Of a stretch of 64,000 nt of DNA, positions 16,510-24,386 are shown one piece after another. A program made the translations under genes and the position numbers. The first letter of the stretch is position 1; each line of letters starts with the position of its first letter. The notes under the pieces were generated by a model. That model did not search any database. It worked only from the letters and a program-made list of their open reading frames with translations, and was not told where the DNA came from. This DNA is from an uncultured Gemmatimonadales bacterium (GTDB lineage Bacteria; Gemmatimonadota; Gemmatimonadetes; Gemmatimonadales; GWC2-71-9), in assembly GCA_947259405.1 (NCBI GenBank), contig CAMYLY010000004.1, forward strand, positions 62,001 to 126,000. Direction: 5' to 3'.

Positions 16510-17999
16510 CGCGAGCGTGGTCGGAGCGAAATGCCGAGCATATCCCACATGGCGTCGACCTTCGCGCATGTCGCGTCGTCCATTTCGATCACGCCCGGCC
16601 AGTCGCGATCGAAGCCTTCCTCTTTCCACTTCGTGGTCGCATCGATGCCCATCTTTGAACCGTAGGTAAAGGCGCGCGAAGCGTGATCCAACACATCAAC
16701 GGGCCCATTGGTGAACCGTACGTCGCGTTCCGGATCGATATGATTGAGTGCCACCCACCATGCGGTATCGGGGTCTCGCACATCGACGTCCTTGTCGACC
16801 ACCACTAGAAGCTTGGCGAGTGACATGAGCCCCATGCCCCATAAGGCATTCATCACCTTCCACGCCTGACCAGGGTACTGCTTGTCAATCGAGACGAACA
16901 CCAGATTGTGAAAGATGCCGTACGCCGGCATGTGGTAATCGACGATCTCGGGTAGGTTGAGTCGCAAGAGCGGAAGGAAGATGCGCTCGGTCGCGTGGCC
17001 GAGATAGAAATCCTCCATCGGCGGCCGTCCCACGATCGTCGTGGGATAGACAGGATCGTCGCGCATCGTGACGGCGGTGACATGCACCGCTGGGTAGTAG
17101 TCCGCGAGGGAATAGAAGCCGGTGTGGTCGCCGAATGGGCCCTCGAGCACCAACGACTCCGCAGGGTCGATGTACCCTTCGATCACGATGTCCGCCTCTG
17201 CCGGGACAACGAGGTCGCTGGTGACGGCTTTCGCCAGCCGAACGGGCTTGCGACGCAGAAACCCGGCGAAGATATACTCGTCAACATTTGGCGGCAGCGG
17301 AGCCGACGCCGAGTAGATGGACGGTGGATCACCACCGAGCGCGATCGCGACAGGCATTCGCTCGCCGCGCGCGGCCATGTTGCGCCAGTGCGCCGCGCCT
17401 ACCTTGTGCCGTTGCCAATGCATCGCCAAGCGGTGACGATCGAGAACCTGAACTCGGTACATGCCCACGTTGCGAACGCCGCTACGCGGGTCCCTGGTGA
17501 TCACCTGCGGCAGCGTAATGTACGGCCCACCATCTCCGGGCCAGCACGTGATGATCGGAAGAGCAGTGAGATCGACGTCGTCGCCACGCCACACCGTGGC
17601 CTGGCACGGCGGCGTTCCGCCCACGGTCCTAGGCGGGTACTTCGCGATCTCGGCTAGCTTGGGGAGCATCGCCAGCTTCGCCTTCCACCCCTCCGGCACC
17701 TTGAGCCTGACCATCTCTTCGATACGTCGCCCAATGGTGTCGAGATTGTCGACCCCTAGCGCCATCGCCATGCGGCGCATGGAACCAAACAGGTTGATAC
17801 CCACAGGTATGTCGGCCCGCGCACCGCTAGCCAGAACCACGTGTTCGAACAGCAAGGCCGGTCCGCCGTGTTCCGATTTCATGCACCGATCGGCGACTTC
17901 GGCAATTTCCTTGTCAGCCGAAACCGGGTGGGCCACTCGAACGACCTCGCCCGCGTCGTCGAGCGCCTGCACGAAAGACCTGAGTGAGTCGACACTCAC
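16506..17999 (-). CDS. ubiD: UbiD-family prenyl-FMN-dependent decarboxylase
   Basis: 497 aa from the GTG at 17997-17999, the same length as E. coli UbiD; the GTG overlaps the menG stop (GTGA). It decarboxylates the prenylated aromatic acid made by UbiA using prenyl-FMN from UbiX. Conserved features include MHWQRHKVGAAHW, VAIALGGDPPSIYSAS, the catalytic-site segment GPFGDHTGFYSLADYYPAVH, VYPTTIVGRPPMED and the C-terminal GIDATTKWKEEGFDRDWP. It is cytosolic, acting at the membrane face. Gene order menG-ubiD-ubiA-ubiX with overlapping stops and starts makes a shared quinone pathway very likely. Confidence 0.93.
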   Translation of the reverse strand: MSVDSLRSFVQALDDAGEVVRVAHPVSADKEIAEVADRCMKSEHGGPALLFEHVVLASGARADIPVGINLFGSMRRMAMALGVDNLDTIGRRIEEMVRLKVPEGWKAKLAMLPKLAEIAKYPPRTVGGTPPCQATVWRGDDVDLTALPIITCWPGDGGPYITLPQVITRDPRSGVRNVGMYRVQVLDRHRLAMHWQRHKVGAAHWRNMAARGERMPVAIALGGDPPSIYSASAPLPPNVDEYIFAGFLRRKPVRLAKAVTSDLVVPAEADIVIEGYIDPAESLVLEGPFGDHTGFYSLADYYPAVHVTAVTMRDDPVYPTTIVGRPPMEDFYLGHATERIFLPLLRLNLPEIVDYHMPAYGIFHNLVFVSIDKQYPGQAWKVMNALWGMGLMSLAKLLVVVDKDVDVRDPDTAWWVALNHIDPERDVRFTNGPVDVLDHASRAFTYGSKMGIDATTKWKEEGFDRDWPGVIEMDDATCAKVDAMWDMLGISLRPRSR

Positions 18000-18721
18000 T
18001 GGCGTTCTCCCCAGAACAGATGAGCGATACCGAAGGTCAACGGCATTGTGCCGACCCCGACAAATCCCACTTCTCGCAACAAGGTGCAAAACGCCTCGAC
18101 GTCCGGGAAGTCTTGTACCGAGTCTGGCAGATACGAGTACGCGCTCGCGTGTTTCGACACTATCCGGCCAACCCGAGGGAGGACGTGTTTGAAGTACATC
18201 AGATAGAGCATGCGCAGCGGCCCGGGACGAGGCGTGCCGAACTCCAATACGACCAGACGAGCACCGGGCCGAAGCACACGATGTGCTTCCCGTAAACCGG
18301 TGCGAAGATCCGTCAGGTTCCGTACCCCAAACCCGACCGTGCACCCACTGAAGCGGCCATCACTGAAGGGCAACTCCAACGCGTCCGCCCCCACCGGCCT
18401 GAGCGCCCAGTGCTTCCTCTTCCCGAGCTTGAGCATGGGCACGACGAAATCGGCCCCGACAACCTCGCCGCAAAAGCCGTCCCGTCTGACGAGCTCGGCC
18501 GCAAGATCGAGCGTTCCCGCGCACAAATCCAGATAGGTACCGCCGGGCGCGGATTCCCATTGGAGCCGCCCGATTGCCATCCGGCGCCACCTGCGGTCAA
18601 TGTTGAGGCTCAGGACGTGATTGAGGAGATCGTAGCGTGGGGCGATCGCGGTGAACATGCCGCGAACGTACGACCGCTTGTCCTCCACCCCTTGGATCAC
18701 ACCCTGTGGGGTCGAAGTCAT
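17996..18721 (-). CDS. menG: Demethylmenaquinone/ubiquinone C-methyltransferase
   Basis: 241 aa from the ATG at 18719-18721. It is a SAM-dependent methyltransferase of the UbiE/MenG family, responsible for C-methylation in menaquinone and ubiquinone synthesis. The N-terminus has the signature VRGMFTAIAPRYDLLNHVLS; motif I reads YLDLCAGTLDLAAEL, where the usual GTGD is GTLD; VGFGVRNLTDLRTGL and LEFGTPRP are typical. The promoter-side neighbour is the divergent ECF sigma gene, 95 nt away. It is the first gene of the menG-ubiD-ubiA-ubiX unit. UbiE and MenG share one family, so the symbol reflects my guess that this is a menaquinone organism. Confidence 0.9.
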   Translation of the reverse strand: MTSTPQGVIQGVEDKRSYVRGMFTAIAPRYDLLNHVLSLNIDRRWRRMAIGRLQWESAPGGTYLDLCAGTLDLAAELVRRDGFCGEVVGADFVVPMLKLGKRKHWALRPVGADALELPFSDGRFSGCTVGFGVRNLTDLRTGLREAHRVLRPGARLVVLEFGTPRPGPLRMLYLMYFKHVLPRVGRIVSKHASAYSYLPDSVQDFPDVEAFCTLLREVGFVGVGTMPLTFGIAHLFWGERQ

Positions 18722-18774
18722 TAGGGCGCCAAAGATACTGGCACGCTTAGACTTGCCGCAACGACGATGCAAAA

Positions 18775-18800
18775 TGAAACCATTCTCAGCGGGAAGCGTA
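18775..18800 (+). promoter_or_regulatory. Autoregulatory ECF (SigW-type) promoter
   Basis: Exact TGAAAC (18775-18780), 16-nt spacer, CGTA (18797-18800), directly upstream of the ECF sigma gene. The predicted transcription start is near 18807, only about ten bases before the ATG at 18817, so the message would be nearly leaderless unless translation starts further in. It lies in the 95-nt divergent region shared with menG. ECF sigma genes commonly drive themselves through such sites; use here is inferred from the exact match and position. Confidence 0.75.
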
Positions 18801-18816
18801 GGAAGAGCTACCGGGC

Positions 18817-19419
18817 ATGCACCAGACCTTCGATCCCTCGCTCGCCTCCGACCAGGATGTGGTCGCTTGGGCACGTGACGGCGCGGATGCGGCGTACCGC
18901 GAGCTGCTGCGACGCTACGAGCGCCCCGTGTTCTCCCTCATCTATCGTATGGTACGAGATCGCGAGCTCGCCGAAGACCTGACCCAGGACACATTCATCA
19001 AGGTTCTCAACGCACTCGATCGCTACAACCCGGACTACAAGTTCTCATCATGGGTCTTCAAAATCGCGAACAACGCGACCATCGATCACCTGCGTCGTAA
19101 GGAGCTCAAGACCCTATCACTGGAGGGCGCGCCACAGGCAACGACACAGGATCGTATCGAGGCAACCGCGTTGCAGCTCAGCGCGAGCGATGAATCGCCG
19201 CTGGAAGAATTGCAGGCGCGCGAACTCGGAAGCCAGATCGAACAGGCGATTGAAGCGCTGAGACCGGAATACCGGTCATGTATCATTTTGCGACACGTCG
19301 AAGGGCGCCCGTACGAGGAAATCGCCGACATTCTCGATCTCCCGCTGGGTACGGTCAAGACGTACATCCACCGCGCACGACACGAATTGAAACAAGCACT
19401 TGCACCGGCACGCGACTGA
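18817..19419 (+). CDS. ECF-type RNA polymerase sigma factor
   Basis: 200 aa, sigma-70 group IV. Region 2 (about residues 25-95) contains RELLRRYERPVFSLIYRMV, the AEDLTQDTFIKVLNALDRY core-binding segment and the -10-reading block FSSWVFKIANNATIDHLRRK. Region 4 (about 135-195) contains EALRPEYRSCIILRHVEG and the helix-turn-helix YEEIADILDLPLGTVKTYIH. The two are joined by a short linker. An exact SigW-type promoter lies just upstream, and a second one overlaps the stop codon and precedes the next three genes. The genes behind it encode membrane and envelope proteins, so an envelope-stress sigma factor is the natural reading. The ATG at 18817 gives the full family N-terminus. Confidence 0.93.
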   Translation: MHQTFDPSLASDQDVVAWARDGADAAYRELLRRYERPVFSLIYRMVRDRELAEDLTQDTFIKVLNALDRYNPDYKFSSWVFKIANNATIDHLRRKELKTLSLEGAPQATTQDRIEATALQLSASDESPLEELQARELGSQIEQAIEALRPEYRSCIILRHVEGRPYEEIADILDLPLGTVKTYIHRARHELKQALAPARD

Positions 19420-19442
19420 AACCCCTGGTCGGTCCCGACGTA
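19417..19442 (+). promoter_or_regulatory. Second ECF (SigW-type) promoter overlapping the sigma gene stop
   Basis: Exact TGAAAC (19417-19422), 16-nt spacer, CGTA (19439-19442). The first three bases are the TGA stop codon of the sigma gene, so coding and promoter information share the site. A start near 19449 would leave a 19-nt leader holding the GGAGAAGG ribosome site before the ATG at 19468. It would give the three downstream envelope genes extra sigma-dependent transcription beyond read-through from the promoter at 18775. Confidence 0.73.
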
Positions 19443-19467
19443 GTGGGGGGCGAATGGAGAAGGCTCG

Positions 19468-19950
19468 ATGAATCGGAACACACCCGCTGAAGAGGATCCC
19501 GTCGTACACGGGTATCTCACAGCTCTGAGACGGCCCGAGCCGCGGCCTGGACTTGCCAACCGCGTGTTGGTCAACGTCTGGCAGCCAAAGCCCCGCTGGC
19601 TGCGCCGATTCGAGGCGTCGTATGCGGACCTGGTCGAATCCGGCCGGATCTGGTTCGTCCTTGGTGCGTTTGCGGCCGGAAGCTTGATCCCCGTTGCGGC
19701 GAGCGTGGCGCTCGTCTGGGCATGGGGCAACCAGCTCGCCTGGGGCGCGGACCGCGTCGTGCCCGACCTGTGGGCTGGAATTGTCGCGGGCTGGCAAGCG
19801 GCCGTCGCCGAGGTGTCGGCAGTGTGGAACGCCAGCATACCTGGAACAGACCTCCTGATGACGGCCGCTATTGTGACCGTCGTCACAACCGTCATCTGCA
19901 GCGTGGGGCTGTACCGCATGGTGCGGATCCGCGGGAAGATGCGATCATGA
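19468..19950 (+). CDS. Membrane protein downstream of ECF sigma factor (candidate anti-sigma factor)
   Basis: 160 aa. The N-terminal 65 residues are soluble and charged (ALRRPEPRPGLANRVLVNVW is typical of anti-sigma-like openings in Gemmatimonadota-type operons, in my judgement). A hydrophobic helix follows near 66-88 (FVLGAFAAGSLIPVAASVAL) and another near 130-150. The zinc anti-sigma motif HxxxCxxC is absent and there is no cysteine in the N-terminal part. Position right behind the sigma gene and one soluble domain before a membrane helix are what an anti-sigma factor would show; this is inference. Its stop overlaps the next start (ATGA). Confidence 0.6.
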   Translation: MNRNTPAEEDPVVHGYLTALRRPEPRPGLANRVLVNVWQPKPRWLRRFEASYADLVESGRIWFVLGAFAAGSLIPVAASVALVWAWGNQLAWGADRVVPDLWAGIVAGWQAAVAEVSAVWNASIPGTDLLMTAAIVTVVTTVICSVGLYRMVRIRGKMRS

Positions 19951-21215
19951 ATCGAATGACACGTGCGACAGCGGCCGCATCGGTGGCCATCCTTCTCAGC
20001 GGAATCTCAAACGCTGGGGCTCAGGAGACGACCGGCTCGGCGACATCTGCCTCGGTGGTGGTGCGTGACAACGTGGCGCAAACTGTCGAGGTCGCTATCG
20101 ATCAGTCGGCCGAGGTCGTCGGCCACAGCGTCGAGACTTCGGGCACTGGTGGATCACTCACGTTCGACCTGGCGAATGGCGAACAGCTCCAGGTGGCTCT
20201 CAGTCGCGGAAGCATCCGGCTGAATGGGGACGCCATCGGCGAATACGACGTCGACGGTCCATTGGCCGAAGCGTGGGGAGAGTTCCTCACCGACGTCCAG
20301 GGGTCGAGCTCCGCTGAGGTGCTCGACGCCTTGCGAGGTTGGGATTGGAACATCGGCGACGTGACGATGGCCGACTTCCAGAAGCAGCTCGAGTTTGAGC
20401 TTGCGAAGCTCACCGCAGCGGAAGCGGCACTCGCCGGTGTCGAGCTCCGGGTGGACGCCGTCCCCGAAACCTCGTTTGAGGTGGTCATCCCCGAGATCGC
20501 CATCCCGGCTGCACAGTTCGAAGGAGTGGGGAGACGGGGTGATGCCTCTCCTTCGGTGGTTGGGGGCATTGCCGGCAACTTCTTGAGCCTATTGGCCTCG
20601 CTCGTTGCACTCACTTTCATGGGGTTTGGGTATCTGTTCTTCGCGCCCCGCCAGCTGAGCCACGTGGCGGATACCGCATGGCATTCCTTCGGGCGCTCCT
20701 TCCTGACGGGGCTCTTTGCACAACCACTTCTCGTGCCGGCTTTCGGGGCAATGATTGCCGGCCTGGCGCTGACGGTCGTTGGGATCCTGGTGATCCCCTT
20801 TGCGATTCCAGCATTCGTCGCATTGCTGATCCTCTCGGTGACTGGTGGATACATCGCGTTGGCTCGCTCTGTCGGCGAGATCTACATCCGGCGGAAGGGC
20901 GGGATCGACCACGAACAACCCGGGTGGATGGAACTCAAGTACGTCTTCTTCGGCTTGCTTGGCCTGTTGTCGATCTGGTTGCCGGCGGTGTTGCTGAGCT
21001 GGGTACCGGTGGCGGGGACACTCTTGATGGTTATTGCGGCAGTCATGACGTGGGTGCTGGCGACCGCGGGCTTTGGCGCCACGATTCTCACTCGCGGAGG
21101 TGTGCGCGGAACCATCGTACGACGGCTGGACTATGCACTAACCGACCAGCAGCTGTGGGACACGACCCCCGGTATCACGTCTTCGACCGGGTGGAAGTCG
21201 CGCGCGGGGAGCTGA
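19947..21215 (+). CDS. Exported polytopic membrane protein of the ECF sigma operon
   Basis: 422 aa from the ATG at 19947. The first 25 residues form a signal peptide (AAASVAILLSGISNAGAQE). About 190 residues outside the cytoplasm follow, beta-rich at first (SLTFDLANGEQLQVALSRGS) and helical later. The C-terminal half has about five membrane helices: one near residues 208-230, a long hydrophobic pair near 250-310, and two near 335-385. I recognise no named family. The arrangement suggests an envelope sensor or scaffold. Neighbours are the sigma factor, a candidate anti-sigma and a toast-rack protein, with TGATG and ATGA overlaps linking all three. Confidence 0.65.
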   Translation: MNRMTRATAAASVAILLSGISNAGAQETTGSATSASVVVRDNVAQTVEVAIDQSAEVVGHSVETSGTGGSLTFDLANGEQLQVALSRGSIRLNGDAIGEYDVDGPLAEAWGEFLTDVQGSSSAEVLDALRGWDWNIGDVTMADFQKQLEFELAKLTAAEAALAGVELRVDAVPETSFEVVIPEIAIPAAQFEGVGRRGDASPSVVGGIAGNFLSLLASLVALTFMGFGYLFFAPRQLSHVADTAWHSFGRSFLTGLFAQPLLVPAFGAMIAGLALTVVGILVIPFAIPAFVALLILSVTGGYIALARSVGEIYIRRKGGIDHEQPGWMELKYVFFGLLGLLSIWLPAVLLSWVPVAGTLLMVIAAVMTWVLATAGFGATILTRGGVRGTIVRRLDYALTDQQLWDTTPGITSSTGWKSRAGS

Positions 21216-22075
21216 TGCGCCTTCCGACAGCAATCGTCGCGCTCGCCGTTCTCGTTCTCGGGACTCCGCTCGTCGCGCAAGACTGGCAAACCATCAGCAC
21301 AAGTCGTCAGTTTCACGCGGAAGAAAAGCTTGTAGCGTCGGTCGAGTTCCTGACGGGCTCCATTCGCATTCACGCAGCAGACGCACGCACGCTGTATCAG
21401 GCCCAGATGCGATACGATGCGGATCGGTTTCGGGCCCGCAATCGCTATTACCCCTCTTCGAACTACCTGCGAATCGGACTGGATGTGGAACACCTGGGTG
21501 GTGACATCGAGTTTGACGAAGGCTCACCCCAGTACTTGGACCTCGCGTTGCCGCTCGCGGTCCCGACTGACCTCCGCATGGAATTTGGCGCGGCTTACGC
21601 GGAGTTAGAACTCGGCGGGCTATCAATATCGCGCGCCACCATCAAGACGGGCGCCAGCAAAACCTCATTGCGATTCTCCTCAGCGAATCGAGTGGATTGC
21701 CGCCAGCTCGAGGTTCAAGCTGCCGGTGCGCACCTGGAACTCGCGCAGCTCGCGAACTCACGTTGCCGCCGCGTCGCCGTCACTGGTGGGGCTGGCGAGA
21801 TCACGTTGGATTTCACTGGTTCGTGGGCAGACGGCATGGAGATGATCGTGCACGCCAAGATGGGCCTTGGCCAACTCACGCTGCGCATTCCGGAGGATGT
21901 CGGCGTGCGTGTCGACTTGGATCGTTTGTTAGTGGGCTTTGACAAGGCGGGCTTCATCAAACGCGGCTCTCGCTGGTACTCCCCGAATTTTGACTCAGCC
22001 GCGGCGCAGATCAGCTTTGAGATCGATGCCGCGTTCGGCGACATCGACGTGGTCTGGGTCCGCCAGGGCCGGTAG
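21215..22075 (+). CDS. Exported toast-rack (DUF4097/LiaF-like) adhesin-type protein
   Basis: 286 aa from the ATG at 21215 (TGATG overlap with the gene before). The signal peptide is MRLPTAIVALAVLVLGTPLVAQ. The rest is a repetitive beta structure with alternating short strands (LTGSIRIHAAD, LEVQAAGAHLELAQLANS, VAVTGGAGEITLDF) and the ending AAAQISFEIDAAFGDIDVVW, which matches the C-terminal pattern of toast-rack and LiaF-type domains. Such proteins recur in cell-envelope stress regulons, for example the SigW-controlled yvlB locus of Bacillus. Its place as last gene of the ECF operon fits that role. It is probably periplasmic. The gene ends 5 nt from the convergent mrp gene. Confidence 0.7.
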   Translation: MRLPTAIVALAVLVLGTPLVAQDWQTISTSRQFHAEEKLVASVEFLTGSIRIHAADARTLYQAQMRYDADRFRARNRYYPSSNYLRIGLDVEHLGGDIEFDEGSPQYLDLALPLAVPTDLRMEFGAAYAELELGGLSISRATIKTGASKTSLRFSSANRVDCRQLEVQAAGAHLELAQLANSRCRRVAVTGGAGEITLDFTGSWADGMEMIVHAKMGLGQLTLRIPEDVGVRVDLDRLLVGFDKAGFIKRGSRWYSPNFDSAAAQISFEIDAAFGDIDVVWVRQGR

Positions 22076-22080
22076 CGACC

Positions 22081-23196
22081 TCAGTTGGTCACAATCGGCA
22101 AGCGCACGCGCTTGCCTCCCGCTCGCGACAACACTTCATCCGTCACACTCGCCAGCGCTTGCGCCGCCGGCGATTCCGGATCGGCCACCACCACCGGATT
22201 TCCGGCATCCGCTGCTGCTGCCATCGCGGCCTGCAATGGGATCTGACCTAGGAGCGGCACGCCGACCTCGTCCGCTAGGCGTGATCCGCCTCCCGCGACG
22301 AAGATTTCGCTGCGATCGCCACAGTGTGGGCACACGAAGTAGCTCATATTCTCGACGACGCCGAGCACTGGCACCCCAACGCGCTCGAACATCTTCGCAC
22401 CTCGGAGTGAATCGCCCACTGCCATCTCCTGGGGGGTCGTGACGATGATAGCACCCTTCATGTGAATCGACTGGGCGAGTGAGAGCTGTGCGTCACCAGT
22501 CCCGGGCGGGAGGTCGACAATGAAGAAGTCGAGTCGCCCCCAGTCGACATCCTGGAGGAACTGGGTGATGATCTTCGTGACGATGGGCCCTCGGAAGATG
22601 GCGGGTGCATCGCGTTCCACGAGCAGGCCGAGCGAGATCAATTTTACCCCGTACTTCTCCAGGGGCATGATCTTTCCATCCTGGATCCCCGGCTTTTCAT
22701 CCACACCAAACAGTCGGGGAATGTTGGGGCCGTAGATATCGGCGTCCATCAACGCGACTGATTTACCGCGCTTGGCCAGTTCGCACGCGAGATTCGAGGC
22801 CACGGTCGACTTGCCCACCCCGCCCTTTCCACTCGAGATGGCCAATACATTTCCGAGATCGGAGAACTCCATCGGTTGCGGGGCCGCGGGTCGGGGGTGC
22901 ACCTGGCCGCCGACGGGCACAGCACCACTGGGAGCACCGGCAGCCGGCCCAGCACCCGGTTCCATCACGTCGATCGACACGTCGGTCACACCCGGAACGG
23001 CCCGCACGGCACGCCGTGCTTCTCGTACCAGCTTGGCGGGATCATCGCGCGATAACGCAAACTTGAACGAGACGGCGCCGGCGTCGTTCACTTCGAGCTC
23101 GTCCACCATGCCAGCGGACAGCACGTCGTTGTTGACCCGCGAGTTGTGAACCTTGGTAAGAGCGGCGGCGACCAGCGCCTCGAGTTCTTTTGACAT
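22081..23196 (-). CDS. mrp: Mrp/NBP35-type Fe-S cluster carrier ATPase with N-terminal MIP18 domain
   Basis: 371 aa. Residues 1-85 are a DUF59/MIP18-like domain, then an Ala/Pro/Gly-rich linker, then a deviant Walker A P-loop ATPase (ISSGKGGVGKSTVASNLA), the MDADIYGPNIPRLFG block and VDLPPGTGDAQLSL. The CPHC motif in ENMSYFVCPHCG provides the two cysteines that hold a bridging Fe-S cluster in ApbC/NBP35 dimers. Its role is loading or transfer of Fe-S clusters to apoproteins in the cytosol; many are encoded nearby (ETF-QO, ferredoxin, CDGSH protein). It lies 38 nt downstream of the DHH phosphoesterase gene on the same strand. Confidence 0.93.
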   Translation of the reverse strand: MSKELEALVAAALTKVHNSRVNNDVLSAGMVDELEVNDAGAVSFKFALSRDDPAKLVREARRAVRAVPGVTDVSIDVMEPGAGPAAGAPSGAVPVGGQVHPRPAAPQPMEFSDLGNVLAISSGKGGVGKSTVASNLACELAKRGKSVALMDADIYGPNIPRLFGVDEKPGIQDGKIMPLEKYGVKLISLGLLVERDAPAIFRGPIVTKIITQFLQDVDWGRLDFFIVDLPPGTGDAQLSLAQSIHMKGAIIVTTPQEMAVGDSLRGAKMFERVGVPVLGVVENMSYFVCPHCGDRSEIFVAGGGSRLADEVGVPLLGQIPLQAAMAAAADAGNPVVVADPESPAAQALASVTDEVLSRAGGKRVRLPIVTN

Positions 23197-23234
23197 GGAC
23201 GCGAATGATAAGGAGTCGGCCCGACGCCGAGCAA

Positions 23235-24278
23235 CTAGCCTGCGAGCGCTTTCCTCGCGGCGTCGAGCACGAGTCGCTGGGCATGGGCCAGCGGCCCCTC
23301 CAGCGAGGCACCAGCTGCCTTCCGGTGTCCTCCACCACCGAAGGCCTCGGCGAGCTTGGCCACGTCGACATCGCCGACCGATCGGAACGACGCTTTCACC
23401 TTCCCACTGGCCAGTTGGCGAAAGAGCACGGCAAGACGCACTTCACGAATTGACCGGGGGAGTTCCACGATTCCGTCTAAATCCGATGGATCGACGCCCA
23501 GTCGCTCCATGCTGCCCGGCGGAACAGTCGCCCACGCAAGTCCGGTTTCGGGCTCGACGACCAAGGTTTCCAGCGCCTCGCCGATCAGTCTCACTTTGCC
23601 CTCGGATTCCGACGCGTACACGTCCGTATAGATCTCCTCGGGATGCACGTTGTACCGCAGGAGGTCGGCGGCGATCTGGAGCGCCCGAGGGCTGGTGTTG
23701 CTGAAGCGGAAGCCGCCGGTATCGGTGAGAATCGCCACGTACATGGCTCGCGCCATCGGCTCGGTGATCCGCCACGACGCGACCCTTGCCAGGTCATAGA
23801 CCAGCTCCCCTGTCGCGCAGGCGCTCGCATCGACGAGCCTGGGACCCGGAGGTAGCTGACCGTTGCTAACGTGATGGTCGATGCAAAAAACGGGCTTTGA
23901 CGTGCCTTCAACTATCCGCCCCAGGTGGCCGAGCCGGCCGACATCCGCAATATCGAGCACAATGATCGCGTCAGCGCGTTCGAGATACTTGACGGCGACG
24001 CTCGACTTGTTCGCCCCGGGTGCACCGGCGAGAAGGAACGCGAAGCGATCCGGGAACGGAGTGGGGTTGGTGATGGCGGCGCGGATCCCACGCGCCTGGA
24101 GCATGTGCCAGAGTGCGACTTCGCTTCCAGCTCCATCTCCATCGGCATTCACGTGGGTCGTCAACGCGACTCTTGCCCCCTTCTCGAGCGCGTCCATCAC
24201 CTTCTTCGCTTGGCGGCGTCGTACGGAGGGCACCCGTACCCCACGGCGGGGTACCGAGGCAGTAGACTTTCGCGACAT
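23235..24278 (-). CDS. nrnA: DHH/DHHA1 phosphoesterase (NrnA-type nanoRNase/pAp phosphatase)
   Basis: 347 aa. The DHH-family metal sites are visible: THVNADGDGAGSEVAL (motif I), VLDIADVGRLG (II), CIDHHVSNG (III) and AILTDTGGFRFSNT (IV). The C-terminal DHHA1 domain ends with FGGGGHRKAAGA, which binds the substrate. NrnA enzymes degrade 2-5 nt RNA and dephosphorylate pAp, linking RNA turnover and sulfur assimilation. The N-terminal 25 residues are basic and probably disordered; a start a few codons later cannot be excluded, but ATG 24276-24278 is the only ATG before the core. It shares a 108-nt divergent region with the AGCS symporter gene. Confidence 0.9.
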   Translation of the reverse strand: MSRKSTASVPRRGVRVPSVRRRQAKKVMDALEKGARVALTTHVNADGDGAGSEVALWHMLQARGIRAAITNPTPFPDRFAFLLAGAPGANKSSVAVKYLERADAIIVLDIADVGRLGHLGRIVEGTSKPVFCIDHHVSNGQLPPGPRLVDASACATGELVYDLARVASWRITEPMARAMYVAILTDTGGFRFSNTSPRALQIAADLLRYNVHPEEIYTDVYASESEGKVRLIGEALETLVVEPETGLAWATVPPGSMERLGVDPSDLDGIVELPRSIREVRLAVLFRQLASGKVKASFRSVGDVDVAKLAEAFGGGGHRKAAGASLEGPLAHAQRLVLDAARKALAG

Positions 24279-24386
24279 CGGATTGGAACATACCCCGCGC
24301 TTGGCCGAATGCGAAGCGTAGGCCTTGCTCGCTGACGACCTCTTCCCTCATCTTGTGAGCTTCCGTTACCGCACCCCAGGGGACCC

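Noticed and set aside
18739..18757. TGGCAC ... TTGC resembling a sigma-54 promoter upstream of the ECF sigma gene
   Set aside because: The GG and GC elements are 13 nt apart instead of the required 10, so it is not a -24/-12 promoter.
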